Assembly: GCA_030063045.1 (NCBI GenBank)
Contig: JAQSEB010000054.1
Location: 806,001-870,000, forward strand
DNA from: Pratylenchus scribneri
Lineage: Eukaryota; Nematoda; Chromadorea; Rhabditida; Pratylenchidae
Direction of reading: 5' to 3'
Length of the DNA stretch: 64,000 bases
Below are positions 47,101 through 62,100 of the stretch, in pieces. The position numbers and the translations under genes were made by a program. How positions within the stretch are numbered: position 1 is the stretch's first letter; each line of letters starts with the position of its first letter. A model generated the notes under the pieces. That model ran no database searches. It was not told where the DNA came from and worked only from the letters and a program-made list of their open reading frames with translations.

Positions 47101-50100
47101 ATCTAATCCAAAATAACAAAACATTTATTTTTTTCTTTTAAAACGGATTCCTTTTTGAATTGCTTTCAGCAAAATTGAAGCCTTCTCTTCTTCCCTCCTT
47201 CCACAATAAACAGTTTTCTTTTTAGTCCAGTAACTTTTTTATGAGATGGAATTCATGAATATTTTATGGCCTCATTTAAGAGGAAGCTTTGGGCTTTCCA
47301 TAGGTGTATCGCCTTCCCAAATTGGATGTTGCCTCGTTGAGCTATGGCCAAAAGAATGACGCAGATACTCCAACATTCCCTAACGCGCTTGATCAGCCGA
47401 TTTGCAAATTTCCTCTTCCCAATTCCCAGACCCCTTGTTTTCTAATAATTGCCATTGTGGCCCCATCTAATAAAAAAAAATACAATATTTCATGATTTTT
47501 CTTTAAAACGGATTCCAATAGCTTTCAGCTGAATCGAAGCCCCCTTCGGTCAAATCCTCCCACCCCAACAATTTCCTCTTTAATCCATGTGGTTGGCTGG
47601 TTGGTTGCTTTTCTTGTTGCTCACTTTTTCACAATCCACCCTCATCCCCTTCCCCATCCATCCCCGATCATTCAAATGCGCACAATAATCGTCATCCATC
47701 CCCCCTTTCCCCATTCAATCCTGTCCATCCCCTCTTCTTTTCCCTTCTCGATCGCGCGCCGTCCACAAATCCAACCAAATCCATCCATTCGAAAAGATTT
47801 TTGTGGGGAGAAACAAATCCGTGGAAGGAAGATCCGAGATTAGCCGCTTGATCCATTCCGCATGCCTCCCCCCCCCCCCCCCCCCCCCCCCACATTTTGT
47901 TGGATGGGGCTAATCCTCTCCCACTTTGTTTTGCTTGTTTTTCTTGCCGTTCACTCAAAATGGCAACCTTGAAAATTTATTCTAAAAAATGGGAAAACAA
48001 TGAAATTAAGAGAATTAAAGCTAAATATCTTGGAAATGAAAATTTTGTAATTTAATTTAGCTAACAAGGGCTAGAAGAATTTATAAAAGAGCATGAATTT
48101 GGCCAGTGGTTTAATATTATCTACAAAATTTTATATTTTCTTATGGAAAAATTCGATTTTTTTGCCAAATTAATTCAAAAATAGCCACTTTTGATATTAC
48201 CAAAAAATGCCAAAATTTTTTTGATTGGGTAAATGCAGCGTTTTTTTTAATTATTTTAATTTTTTCATATTTTTTTATATTTTTTGGCTTGATTCACATT
48301 CAAAATTCAATCCACCATTTTTATTCGTTCACTCATATGCGCTATCGACATTTTTTAATTTTTTTTCTACTTTTTAATTTGGCCACTTGGCCACAAAATG
48401 AAAAATTCGGATAAACTCAATTTTTTTTGTCCAATTTTTTTATTTTTTCTGATCTCCTATTTTTGTATTGATTCAATCAGCCACACAGTCGCGCATAGGT
48501 CGAGAGCCCATTTTTGTGATGTGACCTTTCTTTTGGATGGGGATGAATGAATGGAGATGGTGCGCAGTCCAAGGCCGGAAATGGACGGATGAATGGAAAG
48601 GGAAGGGATGTAGGGGAATAAATGAAGGGATGGAATTCTCATAAACAAATAAACACCCATTTTCGTAGGTCTTCTTTTTACCCAAAAAATTCACCTTTTA
48701 TCCATTAAAATTTTTGAAAATTGAAATTAAATTGTTTTGAACAATTAAATTGTTGCATTTTAATCGCAATTTATGAGATGCGCGCCGCCTTCCTTTTTAC
48801 CTTATCTCGAATTCGCCATCATCTCCAAAAATTGATGGCATTTTAGAGGGCATCAGAATTTGGGTATTTTCCATTCCTCATTTTATGCAGGCGCCCCTCA
48901 ACTTTCAATATTTGCCCAAAGCCAAAAAAGGTCAATCCAATATAAAAAGTTTTCCCTATTAATATTTGTGATGGATAATTTTTTTTTTGTAAATTCCGAA
49001 CAATTTTACCCAAAAAATCAACAATTTTTTTGTTGAAAAACTGGCAATAGACCTTGCACATAATTGTAAAAATCCCTCGCTCCTTTTACCCAAAGCCAAA
49101 AAGGTCAATCTAATAATATAAAAAGTTTTCCATTAATTTTTTTACATTGCCATTTAGGCTAATTTTTTGTAGATTTCAAATTAATTCAAAAAATAATTAA
49201 TTTAATCACAATTCAATATCGGAATTTTGGCAATTTTTGGCCATAAATTTGGCCAAATTCATTATAGAAAATTTACCCCTGCCTATGCCTCGCCTTCACC
49301 TAGTTAAACCTTTACCTTAAATAAAATTCTAATTTTCAATTATTAAATATGATCTTAAAAATTCTATTTTGGAGTTAAAAATTTGTTGGTAAAATAATAT
49401 TTTGGCCCTCTCATTTTTTATGCTGAATCCCCGCCACCAGACTAGACTTCTCTTATTCCAGTTTTGAACCACCCAAAAAAGTGCAAAAATCGTCGCCTCT
49501 TCCACCTTAATTCGATTAGTTCAACTCACCCACAATCCGCCGAATCATTCCAAATAGGGGAGACATATATTCATTTGTTTTTAATTAAATTGGTTTCATA
49601 TCAATGTTTTTTTTTGAATGGGTTCTGCCTTTTATAATTCAAATTTACTCTAATAAAAATAAGCCAAATTTAAACCTACTCTTTCATTTTTGTTATAAAG
49701 GACAATTATGTACATTGTCGATTAGGTTAGGTATTGCCTAGGCTTTTTGGAATATATCGCAGCGTGGTAGTAACCAATTTCGGAAGGTTTTATATCATTC
49801 GAAAGCCGGAAGGTTCCTCTAAAAAGAGGCCATAAATATGAAATCTAAGCATTAAATAAATTATATATATATATTTAAATATATTTAAATATAATGGACA
49901 CGAATTGAGGAAAGCCGCTTATATATTATATTACAAATTCTCTTAAAATTAAAAAAGAAAAGGCCACTTTTTAGAGGACATTTAGGGCTTTCAAATGGCA
50001 TATCACCTTCTTGAATTAGTTGCTTCCTTGATTAGCTATTGGCCCAAAACTATGCAGATACCTAATTATCCTGTTTCCTTTTGTCTATTTTCTGCTTCTG

Positions 50101-53100
50101 CATTTTTCATTTGGCCCCAACCTTGCAATTATCCATCCAATTTTCCCCGTCGAACCTTCCGCGCTTCCGCAGCGCATTCATTTCCAATCCACCTATTTTA
50201 CCTTTTTTTGCTTCCAAAAAGTTGCTAATGGCGGCCTTTGGACTCCCCTAAAAGAATGAAAGAATGAATTGATGGGCTAAAACAACAGGAAATGCGTAAC
50301 AATTCCAACAAAACACATTCCACCCCATTTTATCCACAGCCAAAATAGTAATGCGATTGCAAAATTTAGTAGATTTACCTGCAATTTGCACCTTTCTTTC
50401 CCATTTTAATTAGCCCTTTTTTCCCGAGTTTATTGCCTTCATTTTCCAGGTCATCCCATCGGCCCCTCACAATTTTCAATTCCCGTCACACTTTTTTTGG
50501 TTTTTAATGAGTTTATTTCTTCCAATTTTCTCGTTGATTTGTGCCATCAAATGAAAGAACAGAATGTTGGCTATTCAATGATATTAATTTAATTCAAATT
50601 TATTCAGAATTGATGAAATTGATACCTAAAAAACTATTTTAAATGATCTTTACTATGGATTAGCTTATAAATTGTTTGTTTTTTTATGCATAACTTCATC
50701 ATTTTCAAACCAATTTCGATAAATTTAATATAATTTTATAGCCAATAGTCTTCCCTTTAATTTGATATAAAAATTACTAAAATCTATTCAATCCTTAATT
50801 AGTTTTAAACGTTTGAAACCAATGAGATCCCAACGAGTTGACCAGCATAATGGCTTAATGTTTCCTTGAGCATAACTCTTGCAATTCTGAATGAATTAAA
50901 ATAAAATTTTTATCTTTAAAAATAGCCAAAAGTCTTCTCTTTAATTTGATACCAAAATTTTTATAATTTGTTCAGTCCTTAATGAGTTATATTCATTCGC
51001 GTCAGGTTGCTTGATCCACTACAATATTCCCCCTGTCTATATTTTCCAATTCCTTGTTCGCATCCGGATAATCCCTTCATCTATCGATGATGTTTTTCCT
51101 TCTGCTACTAATCCCCCTAATCAAAACCTCCAATTAACTACTTTTGCTTTTCTGATGATGAGAAATGAGAAATGGAGAAAATTGGCGCGCCATTTTTTAT
51201 TGGCACCGAAGGGTATATCCACCACATTGTGGAAAGAAAATCCTTGCTCGCGCGATTTGGCGCGTCTTTGCACCCAATGATCCGATTCGTCCATTTCATT
51301 CCAATTCCCTACCAAATCCCATCAAATTTTTGCTCAAATCGCTGAAGCGGATCAACCTAATGGGAGGGGGTCGATTCCAAAAAAATGCGAAAAGGAGAAG
51401 CAATTTTTGGAGAAGAAAAAATCAGATGATCCACCCACACAAAAAAGGCAACCAAACAAATTTTTGCTTGAATAAATTTGCGAGATAAGAAAAAATTTGT
51501 GTGGAAAAACACACAAAATAATATCAGAATTTATTGCACAAAAAAAAACATTTGGACCATAAATTTATTTGCCCTCCTTCCCCCACAAATTCATCCGCAT
51601 TCCAAAAACATTTCTGCTCTGAAGACAATTTAATGGCCTGCAAACAAAAGAGAAAGCCGCAAATTTGGCCATCATATTAGCATTCATTTTCGCCGACAAT
51701 TTTACGATTTCCCCCTCTTCCCTTATTAATCGAAAATTTGTGTCCTTTTCAAATCGAATTCATTTCATTTTCGGACCCAATTCTCATTCATTTTATCAAA
51801 TTCGCAACCCCAAATTTTAGGGCCAATCCCCCAATTTCCATTACCACCAAAAGTAAAATAGGTCCTTTCCTCTTTTTCCCCTTTTTAATTTTAACCGATA
51901 ATTCCAATTTGTGATGCTTTGCGAACCAAATTTAGGGAAGAGATGGGGGGGGGGGGGAATGGAGATTAAATATTCGGGAGTGAATATTGAACATTGAATT
52001 AAAAGAGCGACCCCATGGGATTGGTTTACTTATGAATGATAATCATTCACTAGAAGAAAATAATTCACCATATGATATTCCCAAAACAGTTTTTGTGAAC
52101 ATTTTGTCAATTTCAAGGGAACATCCATTTTATTGGCCATATCTTAATAAGAGGCAACCAATTTAATTTAGGGCGATATTCCATTTGAAAGCTATAAATG
52201 TACTCTAAAATTTGTCTTTTTATAATAAATTTTATAAAATTTGGTTTTCAAAAATTTTTTATGACTTTGATTTTAATAAACCAGAATTTGTTGAGGGGAA
52301 AGCTGCTTATTTTACAAATTTCTTTACCATTTCAAAAAATTATAAAAGCCACTTTTTAGAGGATATTTAAGGCTTTCTAAAGGCATATCGCCTTTCTGAA
52401 TTGGTTGCTTCTTTCTCGAGATATGTGGCCAAAAACACAATCGGCGATACCCAATTGGTAAAATTTCTTCCGCCAACCACTTTAAAATAGACAATTCACC
52501 CAAAATTCATTCAATCATCTCCATTTTTGATTCATTTGTGTTGATCATCATTGCCAAAAATTCTTTCCATTCTTTTCATTCCTAAAATGGGGCTCATGAT
52601 TAAAAACTGGGAGGAATGGCCTTCCTTTCCTCGTAAAGTTTTTTGTAATTCATCCATCCAACCCAATTTTAATCAATCATCCCCGCCAAAATGGAAACAA
52701 CCACCCGCAGCTGGCAAAATAAAAATAACTTTCCAATAAAAAAAAATAAATTGATGTCATAATCAATGGCAAAAAATGGCAAATTTTCTCAAAAATATAT
52801 TTTTTATCCCAAAAATATAAGTTTAAAAATTGGCTATTTCTTTGGGTAATATCGAAGTAAATTTAGAAGAGCCAAGGCTAAAAGGCCAGAATGTTGAGCT
52901 AATTAATACCCAAATTTGGCCCCATTTTAGGGTATGAAAAATTATCTATTTAAGAAAAATTAGCCTTGGCCCATTATGAAGCAAGGTAGAGAAGAGGACT
53001 TGGCAGCGAATAGCGATAGTCTTTTACAAAAATGAATGACCAATTTGGTCATATTTTATGGCCACAAAAATTTATCCAGATAAAGTAAAAATTTCAATCA

Positions 53101-56100
53101 ATATTAAACGAATTGATTTGTCCATGAAATCCGCTATATTTTAATCTATTCAAAAAAATTGTTTCAATATCATTTTTGAATGGTGCAATCGAAAATTCCC
53201 AGTAAACACAATGTGAACGCGCAAATTCTCCCTTTTATATTTTCGCTTGGAGCCAATCCATTGTCCAACAATATTCCATTCCATCCCCACGGCCATTTCC
53301 CATTCCCCTTCTCCTTCCCACTTTCAATTTCAATTGTTTGGCCATTTTGTTGTGACGATGACGAAGCGGCAAAATCAGCAAAAAAAAGCATTTCAATGAG
53401 AATATGACGGACGAGGACTTTTGTATGAAATGAGTAAAATAGGGAAAAGAATGGTGGTTGAAGGTGGTCGTCGACGGCGGTCCAATCCAAAAGAAAATAG
53501 GAGAAAAGTGGAAATTTTGTGAGGGAAGGGCGCGGATTGTGAAAAGAAACGCAAGAAGGAAATTGTTGAGCAATTCAATAGGAAATGAGAATATTTTATT
53601 TTTTTATTTTTTTTACTCTCTTCAAATCGAAACAAAACAAAAACATTCAATATTGTCTATTGAGTACCTTGGGCCATTCTTTTGGCCATAGCTGGAGAAG
53701 AGGCAATCAATTCAGGCGTTTTGCCATTTGAAAGCCCTAAATGTCCTCTAAAAATGGCTTTTGTAATTGCTTTGAAATGTAATTAGTTAATAAAATAAGT
53801 GGCTTTTCCGTTTTCCCTTTCTTATTAGAAAATACAGGTTTATTACATTCAAAGACTTGTAAGCATTCCTGAATTTTAAAAAATTAAAAAAATGCCTCTT
53901 TTTAGAGAACACTTTCAGCTCTCCAAAAGTATATTACCTTTCAAAATTGGCTGCCTTCTTATTGAGTTATGGCCATAAGAAAGGCCCTAGCAACATAATT
54001 ATTTTATCTCTCTTACATAGCATCAAAGAGACCGCCAATTCGCCGCTATAAAAACATTCCGATTTTTATTACCTCAAATTTTGGGCCCCAATATTGAGCA
54101 AAATTTAATTGGTTTCGTTGATAATTTTCCACACCACATCCAAATGTACAAAATTGTCCATAAATTCCCTTCTTTTCTTCAATCGAATTTACTCCATAAA
54201 CCAAAGCTAAAGCTAATAAAATGTGGACGAATGGGGCGAATGTTTGTGATTGGTGGATCATTAAATATCATAAAAACTTGCCAAACTCTCGCCATTCACC
54301 ACAATTCCCGTTATTCTTCCCACTTTTGCGCAATTTTATGGCGAATTTCTTCTACTTTCCTCATCTAATAATTCCATTCTCTTCCTCCCTTTAACACCCC
54401 ACAATTTGGGGGTGGGCCAAGTTTTCCAAAGCACAATTCTTGAGGCAATAAAATTTTTTAACTACTTTTAGTGCCATTTTGAAGAACAAAGTTTTTGATA
54501 ATTAGATGGAATATTTTTTTAGAAAAAATGGTTCTTCTTTTATGGAATGGCTTCTTGAATATGATTTACCATTTTCCAACACTTTTTCTTATTTTTTTGC
54601 CATAATTCCGTGATTTTTTACTATCCATTTGTTTTCTATATCATTTAATAGATCTGACCCTGCACATTCATTTTTAATTAAAATTTGTCGAAAAAATTCT
54701 AAAACTTTATAATGCCTCGCGCACTAATGTCCTTTACTCCAAATTTTACAATTAATTTCTTACAAGTTTTCAGATTCATTTCGTCTATTCCCCTCGGCAA
54801 ATCCCTTATTGCATTCATTAGCTACAAATTTAAGCTCCTCTCGATCAAAATTTTCTCGATTTGCTCCTCCTTTGCTTTTTTGCCGTTGCCCTTCGCCGCA
54901 AAGAAAAAATCGCCTATATCGGCCACAGTCCATTAATTCCCTTTCGAAAAGCAAAGGAGAAGGGAAATGTAAGTGGAAATTGGCGCATTTTTGTGGATAA
55001 AATTTTGGAATTTTTCCAATACAGTTGATCGAGCAAAAAGTCAAAGCGATTTGGATTTGACAAAAAGTGGTGTTGAAAAGGAAGAAGGAGGAGAAGGCAA
55101 AGAATCATTTCGAGCAATTCGGGCAGCAATGACCGCAATTGAGGCAGAAATGTGCGGAATGTTGGGCAGATTGGAATTCCAAGTTCAAGGTAGAAGAAAT
55201 TTCTTGTTTGAATAATTAGAATAATTTATCGGTTTAGTTAGTAAATAATTCCGCCTGTTTGACTAAGTTTTAATTCCGCCTGGCGAACTTAAAATAATTC
55301 CGCCTGTTTGACTAAGTTTTAATTCCGCCTGGCGAACTTAAAATAATTCCGCCTGTTTGACTAAGTTTTAATTCCGCCTGGCGAACTTAGAATAATTCCG
55401 CTTGGTGAACTTAGAATAATTCCGCCTGGCGAACTTAGAATAATTCCGCCTGGCGAACTTAGAATAATTCCGCCTAGTGAACTTAGAATAATTCCGCCTG
55501 GCGAACTTAGAATAATTCCGCCTGGCGAACTTAGAATAATTCCGCCTGGCGAACTTAGAATAATTCCGCCTGGTGAACTTAGAATAATTCCGCCTGGCGA
55601 ACTTAGAATAATTCCGCCTGGCGAACTTAGAATAATTCCGCCTGGCGAACTTAGAATAATTCCGCCTAGTGAACTTAGAATAATTCCGCCTGGCGAACTT
55701 AGAATAATTCCGCCTGGCGAACTTAGAATAATTCCGCCTAGTGAACTTAGAATAATTCCGCCTGGCGAACTTAGAATAATTCCGCCTGGTGAACTTAGAA
55801 TAATTCCGCCTGGCGAACTTAGAATAATTCCGCCTGTTTTAATTCCGCCTGTCGAACTTAGATAATTCCGCTTGCTTTAATTCCGCCTGGTTAAGAGAAA
55901 AATTGACCATTTCCAGTTTCTTTAATTTAATTATGTATTTAATTTTTCATTTAGGGCTAGAGGAAAGATACTATTTTCATAAAATATCCTTTAGAAGCTT
56001 GATGTGGCCTAAGATAAAATTCCAGAAAACAAGTTACCGAGGATTTCTTCCCTTAAGAACACGGAAATTTAATGAGTTTTCATTTCACTGAGAATCCTCT

Positions 56101-59100
56101 GATTTTTGCCTCAGGGAAATTTAAAAAAATGAAAAATTCCTAGAAATCCATCGTTGAAAATTATAGGGATTCTCTTCCATATAATTATATCTTCGCATTG
56201 TCTGAACTAAAAATGCCAGTACAAAAAAGTCAAAACTTTAATAATTCTCATTCCCTTGGTCAGGTATTGTCGGCTTTGCGCGTCTTTGCACCGGCGATGT
56301 GTTCGAAGTTTCCATTAAGCATGGCCATCAAAAGTGGCGAACTCGAGGCAAAACACAACCGGACAAATCACAACGATGGGATCAGCAGCCGGCATCGACC
56401 TCCATGAATATTCTTTGGAATGTGCCAGTCCATATAAAGGCATGCGAGTTGGGTTTCCTCCGTTCTCGATGCCTCAATGAGAGACAATTTGATCCGGCCA
56501 AATTTGCGTCGGCACAGCCCCAATTGGTCACAATGAATTTGAATAGGTAAGGGAAATTTGGGGGAAACTAACTTCAAGGAGAAATAAAATAAGGGCTTTA
56601 TACCAGTGCTAATTTTTCATTCATAATACAATGAGCAAGGCAATTACTAATTTCAGAAAGCAATATACTCTTTTTTAAATCAAAAGTGTCATCTAAAAAA
56701 TTACTGGTTAAATTATACTTGAAATTAATGCTCTAAAAGAAATTATATCTTTCTTTGAGTGTAATTAACCTTTTTTCAACCCTAATATATTTAGAATAGA
56801 ATTAACACTTTTTAGAAGATATTTAAGCTTACAAATGGCATATTATCATTCCAAATTAAAAAGATTGTTTCTTTTTTTTTTGATTTATCAGTCAAAGAAT
56901 GACTCTGATACTGAAATTTCTGACTGTACCATTTTCTCCAATTATAAAATAAATATAGTGCATTTTTTCAGTGTTGGAAGTATCAAATTACGTTTAATTG
57001 TCTCATGGCTTCCGTTGCTTTCATCCAAACCTCCATCAATCCATCAAATTGCATTGCCAAATGGAAATGGCACAGCCGCGATCCTCCATCAACCTGAACA
57101 AATTGGAGCCCGAATTCCGGTCGCTAAATTAAAACAGCATCATTCCCAATTGCCACTTCAATTTGGGGCCAACGGATTGCCGCCTAAAGTTCCGCCAAAA
57201 CGGAATCAATCATTGAGTGCCGGCTTTTCGGCATCATCGCCTCCACCCGAAAATGGACTTCAAATGGCAGAAAATGGCACAAATGGTTCTCCAGTGAAAA
57301 TTTGCCTTCGTGATAAGAAAAGACAAAGGGAACAACGCATTCAAATGGGAATAAGTGTAGCGGCTAATATTGGTAGGGAAGCGAGCCGAACGGACAAAGA
57401 TCGATGGCGAAACTCGTCAACAACATTGTTGGATGAATTGTACAAGGATTTGTCCAAATCAATTCCAACAATTGACGACGTTAGTACCAAAATAAATTAT
57501 AAATTAATTTAATTTGTCTAAAAAATGCTGAAAATGTTGAAAAAAGTTAATGATACCAAGCATCGGAATCGGATACTATATAATTTGTTATGGATTATGG
57601 TTTGGCCAAAATAAAATGATATTAATTAAACTGTTTAAACCCAATGTGTTTTAAAATCTAAGTTAAATTTTCAGCATTTTTTGGACATTTATTGAGCTAT
57701 ACCCGGATATTTCCATTAATATTTCAGTATACTTAATCTTAAAACTTTTATGCCTTTGGGTTAATCTTTTTTTGTCGAGAATTTTGATATCAAAATGAAT
57801 GAGAAAAATTTGTTTAAGTGGACAAAAACCGTCCAATTTAGATATTTCCCATCCACTTTTTCAAAATTTTAGCAATTTCAAAAAAATCACTTTTTTCTAA
57901 TCATTTTGACTTTGACCTAATCTAGGGTTCTAGGAATAATATCCAAAATTTACAAAAATAAATGCTAAATAATTAAAATTTATATGGGGAAAATTTGCCT
58001 CTCATCCAATGAATGAATAAAATCAACAATTTTATTTCCAGCTTTCCGCTTTCAATCCAAATAAATCTGGCAGCATTGGAGGCGGCGGTGGCAGTCTTGG
58101 CCCATCCACCAAAGGCCAACAACAACAACATCGGGCATTCAAATCCACGGATGATGGTAGTGGAGGATTGCCTGGGGCCGATTTGCCACTTTGCTCCTCT
58201 TCGTCCATTTCTGAAGGCCGTTCCAAAAGTGCAAAACGAATATTCTCATTTGTGAAAAGAGGAGAAAAAGGCATAAATGAAGGGGAGGAAAGGAGGAAAA
58301 AGGAAGAATGGCGAAAATCAATTAGCCTTGGCCAAATTGCATTGAACAGGGAAAAGAGAAATGAAGATGGGGAAGAATTGGGCCAAATGGAAGAGCCGGA
58401 AGAATTCCGTGAAAAAATTGCCGATTTGGAGGCAAAAAGGAAAATGGGGCAAATTGAGGAGAATGGGCGGAATGGAAGCAATGGAGGATCGGCAAGGTAA
58501 TTTGGCCAAATTTGGCAGCGGGGATGAATAAAGATGGATTATTGAAAATTTATTCTTCAACCTAAATTAGGTATAGGCGAAAGAAATTATCATTAAATTA
58601 AAAATCAAATTTCTGATTTTGTATTGTATTGTATTTTAAAATATTCAATAACCAATCTCCCATTCTATGTAAAGAGAGTAAAATTTTGAGACATTAAATG
58701 GGAATTTTCTTTATTCTTCATTAAAAAATACAGGCGGATAGACAATTTCATTCCATTCTAATTTAATTTTTTAATATACCTACTTTAGAATAAAATTACT
58801 TAATGCTTTGAAATAAAAATTTTAGGACTTTAATTTTATTATATTCTCCATCCAAAATTATAAACGAAGGACCCTGTTATTTAATTAAAGTTATTTTTAA
58901 TGAATTTTAAATTCCCTCTAGGTTATAGAAATATGAACATTTAAAAAAATTTTTTTGCCATTAAAAATATTTTCCTAAATTTAAATTTTTTAGAAGGGCA
59001 AAATTGAGCAATTTGAAGAAGGGGCGATCCATGATTGAAGGAAATGTCACAACAATGGAATTGAATGGTGCAAATTCACCCTCGCCTCCGTCTTCCATCG

Positions 59101-62100
59101 CTGATTATGCCGTGAATAAGTCGAAAGAATTGGAAAGGGCACTCCAAACGGTGGACGCACTTTTGGCCAAAATCGATGCCCTCCGAGAACTTTTGGCCAA
59201 ATTAAGGTGAAAATCAATCAAGTGAAATAAATAATTAAATAAAATATTTTGAAGGCCGGCTGAATACACGGAACTGGCCGGATTTGAGGCAGCAATGCTA
59301 AATTGGGAAGCTTGCTTAAAGTTGAATCGGTCCGGCATTTTATGCCAATTGGATGGAATTTTTGTTGCCAATAATCATTCGAATGGGCAAATTCAAAATG
59401 GTTCGATTGGAAATTATTTATCAAAAATACTTAATGGAAAATATTTAAATTGTCGAAAAGATTTTAATAAATCAAACGGTTCTAGACCTAAAAATTAAAC
59501 TTAAATTCATTTAAGATTTATCATGTTATCATATTTTTGGCTTGGATTCAACCAATTCTCTATTAGTTTTGAACCATTAAATCAAACTTGGGTTTAAACC
59601 ATTTAAAACCTTTTAATACCCTTTAATTTTGGCCAAACTATAACATTTATATACCATTCGATGCATTTTGACAATCTCCATCCACTTTGATATATAATTT
59701 ATGAATGTATGGCAAATCTTTAAACCATTATACATTATTTACTATTTTCGCCAATTCAATATTTTTTTCCGTAAATCAAAAATATTCAAAATTTAATGCA
59801 TATTTGCCTTTTTAGGCGGTCGAAATCGTGGAAGTGCCGGTCAACAAATGATGCGCCAAAGATTGGCAAACAATCGAAATTCAACCATTTTCCTCCATCA
59901 ACAGCAACAACATAGTCCATCGACGGCATCCGACGAAACGGATGAATCAAATGGACATGGACATAGAATTGGAGGAGGCCATCCACATCAGAATGATCAA
60001 ATGTTTATTATTTTCATAGAATTCGAATCCAATTTTTCTTCATTATTTTCAGCTCCGAGAATGACAGTGGCATCGATTCCCTTCGACAATACCATTCTCC
60101 ATATAATTCGTCGAAACGCCAAAATTCAATTGGGTCGAATCGAATTGACTCAATGGTGAGTGGAATTTCAACATGTCGCCGTTTATAATAGCTCATCAGG
60201 GACTGAATCAACCAATTTTGAAAATTTTAATATCAAATTAAAAAACAGACTCTAGGCTATCAGATGAAAAATTAATTTTATTTAAAAGTTCTTTCAGAAT
60301 TATTTAGAATTATGCTTAAAAATATGAAAATTTCGTTAATAAATAAAATTTTTTTAGATGTTTTTAAACATAAATTAATAAATTTTTTCATGTTTTTGGA
60401 CATAAATTAATAAATTCTGATGAGTTTATATTATAATTTTTCACTTTACTTTTCGGATAAAATTTTAACATCTAACTTTCAATAAATAAAATGATTTTGC
60501 ATTTTTCCGATAATAGTAATTTTGCAATTTTTCCTTTAAGTGACAATAAAATTAATATAATTTAATAGCCAAAATTCTTATTTTTAATCAGTTACTAAAA
60601 AAAATCATTAAAATCGATGTAATTCTTGTTTAATTATTTTTATTATAAACGGCGACAAGTCAGACAAACACATATTTGTGGCAATTTCATTTTCACTCAT
60701 TATTACTGCAAATTTTTAGTCAAAAGATCGTCGCAAATCCATTGGCACAATGTTGGATGTTTTACAAAGCCAACAAAGCCATCACCAGCCAATTTCGGCC
60801 ACTGGCACTGCGCAAATGGACAAATGCCTTGAAATGCATTTGGCCAGAGCACAATTGGCCCTTCAAGTAAAATTTCATAAATATTTTTCAAAATATCTTA
60901 AAATTCTTTTTAGGCAATTTTTGATGTTCAAGAGAGTCCATTTGAATATACGCTGACAAAAATGCTTTGCCGAATGGAGGTATTTGATCAAATTTTGTGC
61001 CAATTTTTTCATTAATTTTAAAGGGAGTGGAAACTATTGCACTGGAATCGATGCTTGGCCTCGTGCAAGATTTGATGGCTCAATGTGAATCGAATCCACA
61101 AAATGGTTTGTAGAAAATTTGGGAAAATTTAGTATCATTTTTATAATTACCTGAATCATTCTTTCGACCATAACTTAGCGAGAAAGGGGAAAAGTAATAA
61201 ATTTTGGAAGGTAAAATACATTCGGAAAGCCTAAAGTGTACTCTAAAAAAGAGGATTTTTAAATTTTTGAAAATATTTAAGGAAAAGCTACTTTCTTCAA
61301 AACATATTAACTATAGAGGACAAATGAATAAGAAAAAGAGGAATTGAAATATTTCCTCTTGTCTTTTCTGGATTACGGTACTGGGTACAGTATAAATAGT
61401 TCCCTCACTTTCCTCTTCTATGGGCTTCAAAGAAAGGGAATATGGGATTACATTCCCTGAAGTAAAATTCAATATCGATATGAGAATGGGAATAATTTCT
61501 GGATTACCGTTACCGTATATTTCCCTCGATTCACTTTTATTATGGGCTTGTAAAGAAAAGGAAATATGCGATGACATTTCCTTGAGGGAATTTTCAATGT
61601 CAATATGGGAAAATTGAATCCCTTCAATTATATATTTATTTTTGATTCTTATTTCAATAAGGAAACAACCAATTTGATGAGACAAAATACCATTTGAAAG
61701 TTCAAAGGATTCTCTACAATTGACTTTTAATAATTTTTTGTAAAGGCTTTTAAAAATTTTATTTTACAATTAGATTATAAATAAACCGAATTTTTGAGGA
61801 AAAGTAGCTTATTTTACTAATTATTTTAACATTTCAACAATTAAAAAAGCCATTTTTTTGGAGGACATTTAGGGTCCTCAAATGGGCCTATTTCTGAATT
61901 TATTGATTACTTTTTGAGCTATGGCTAAAAGAATGGCTCAAGTAGATAATGAATTTGCCCAAAATCCTCAGATTATTAAAATCAAACCAATATCGGATCA
62001 ATGAATTCATCATTCCATTTTTTTCAGTTCTTCTTCAACTCGGCCTCCAATTCCAATTGCAACAATGTTGGCTTTCCGCCTGCCAACATTTGGACGCATT

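Larger units (their letters stand above)
42102..55024. other. 12.9-kb RIPOR intron 3
   Basis: The intron runs from GTGTGT at 42102 to ATACAG at 55024. It holds a compound satellite array (42356-43030), a family B copy (43545-43750), a family D copy (44588-44750), at least five family C elements, direct duplications near 49 and 50.8 kb, a 23-base poly-C run (about 47868-47890) and a poly-G run near 51948. No plus-strand exon was recognised. One minus-strand candidate exon with a signal peptide lies at 54073-54261. Much of 43.8-46.5 kb and 50-52 kb is unannotated AT-rich sequence with unsupported short open frames. Confidence 0.6.

Noticed and set aside
47589..47958. Pro/His/Ile-rich plus-strand frame and Gly-rich minus-strand frame
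   Set aside because: Both arise from C-rich sequence next to a poly-C tract; no supporting feature.
61311..61685. 124-codon minus-strand frame
   Set aside because: Covers a tandem duplication in a RIPOR intron; repetitive, no coding signature.
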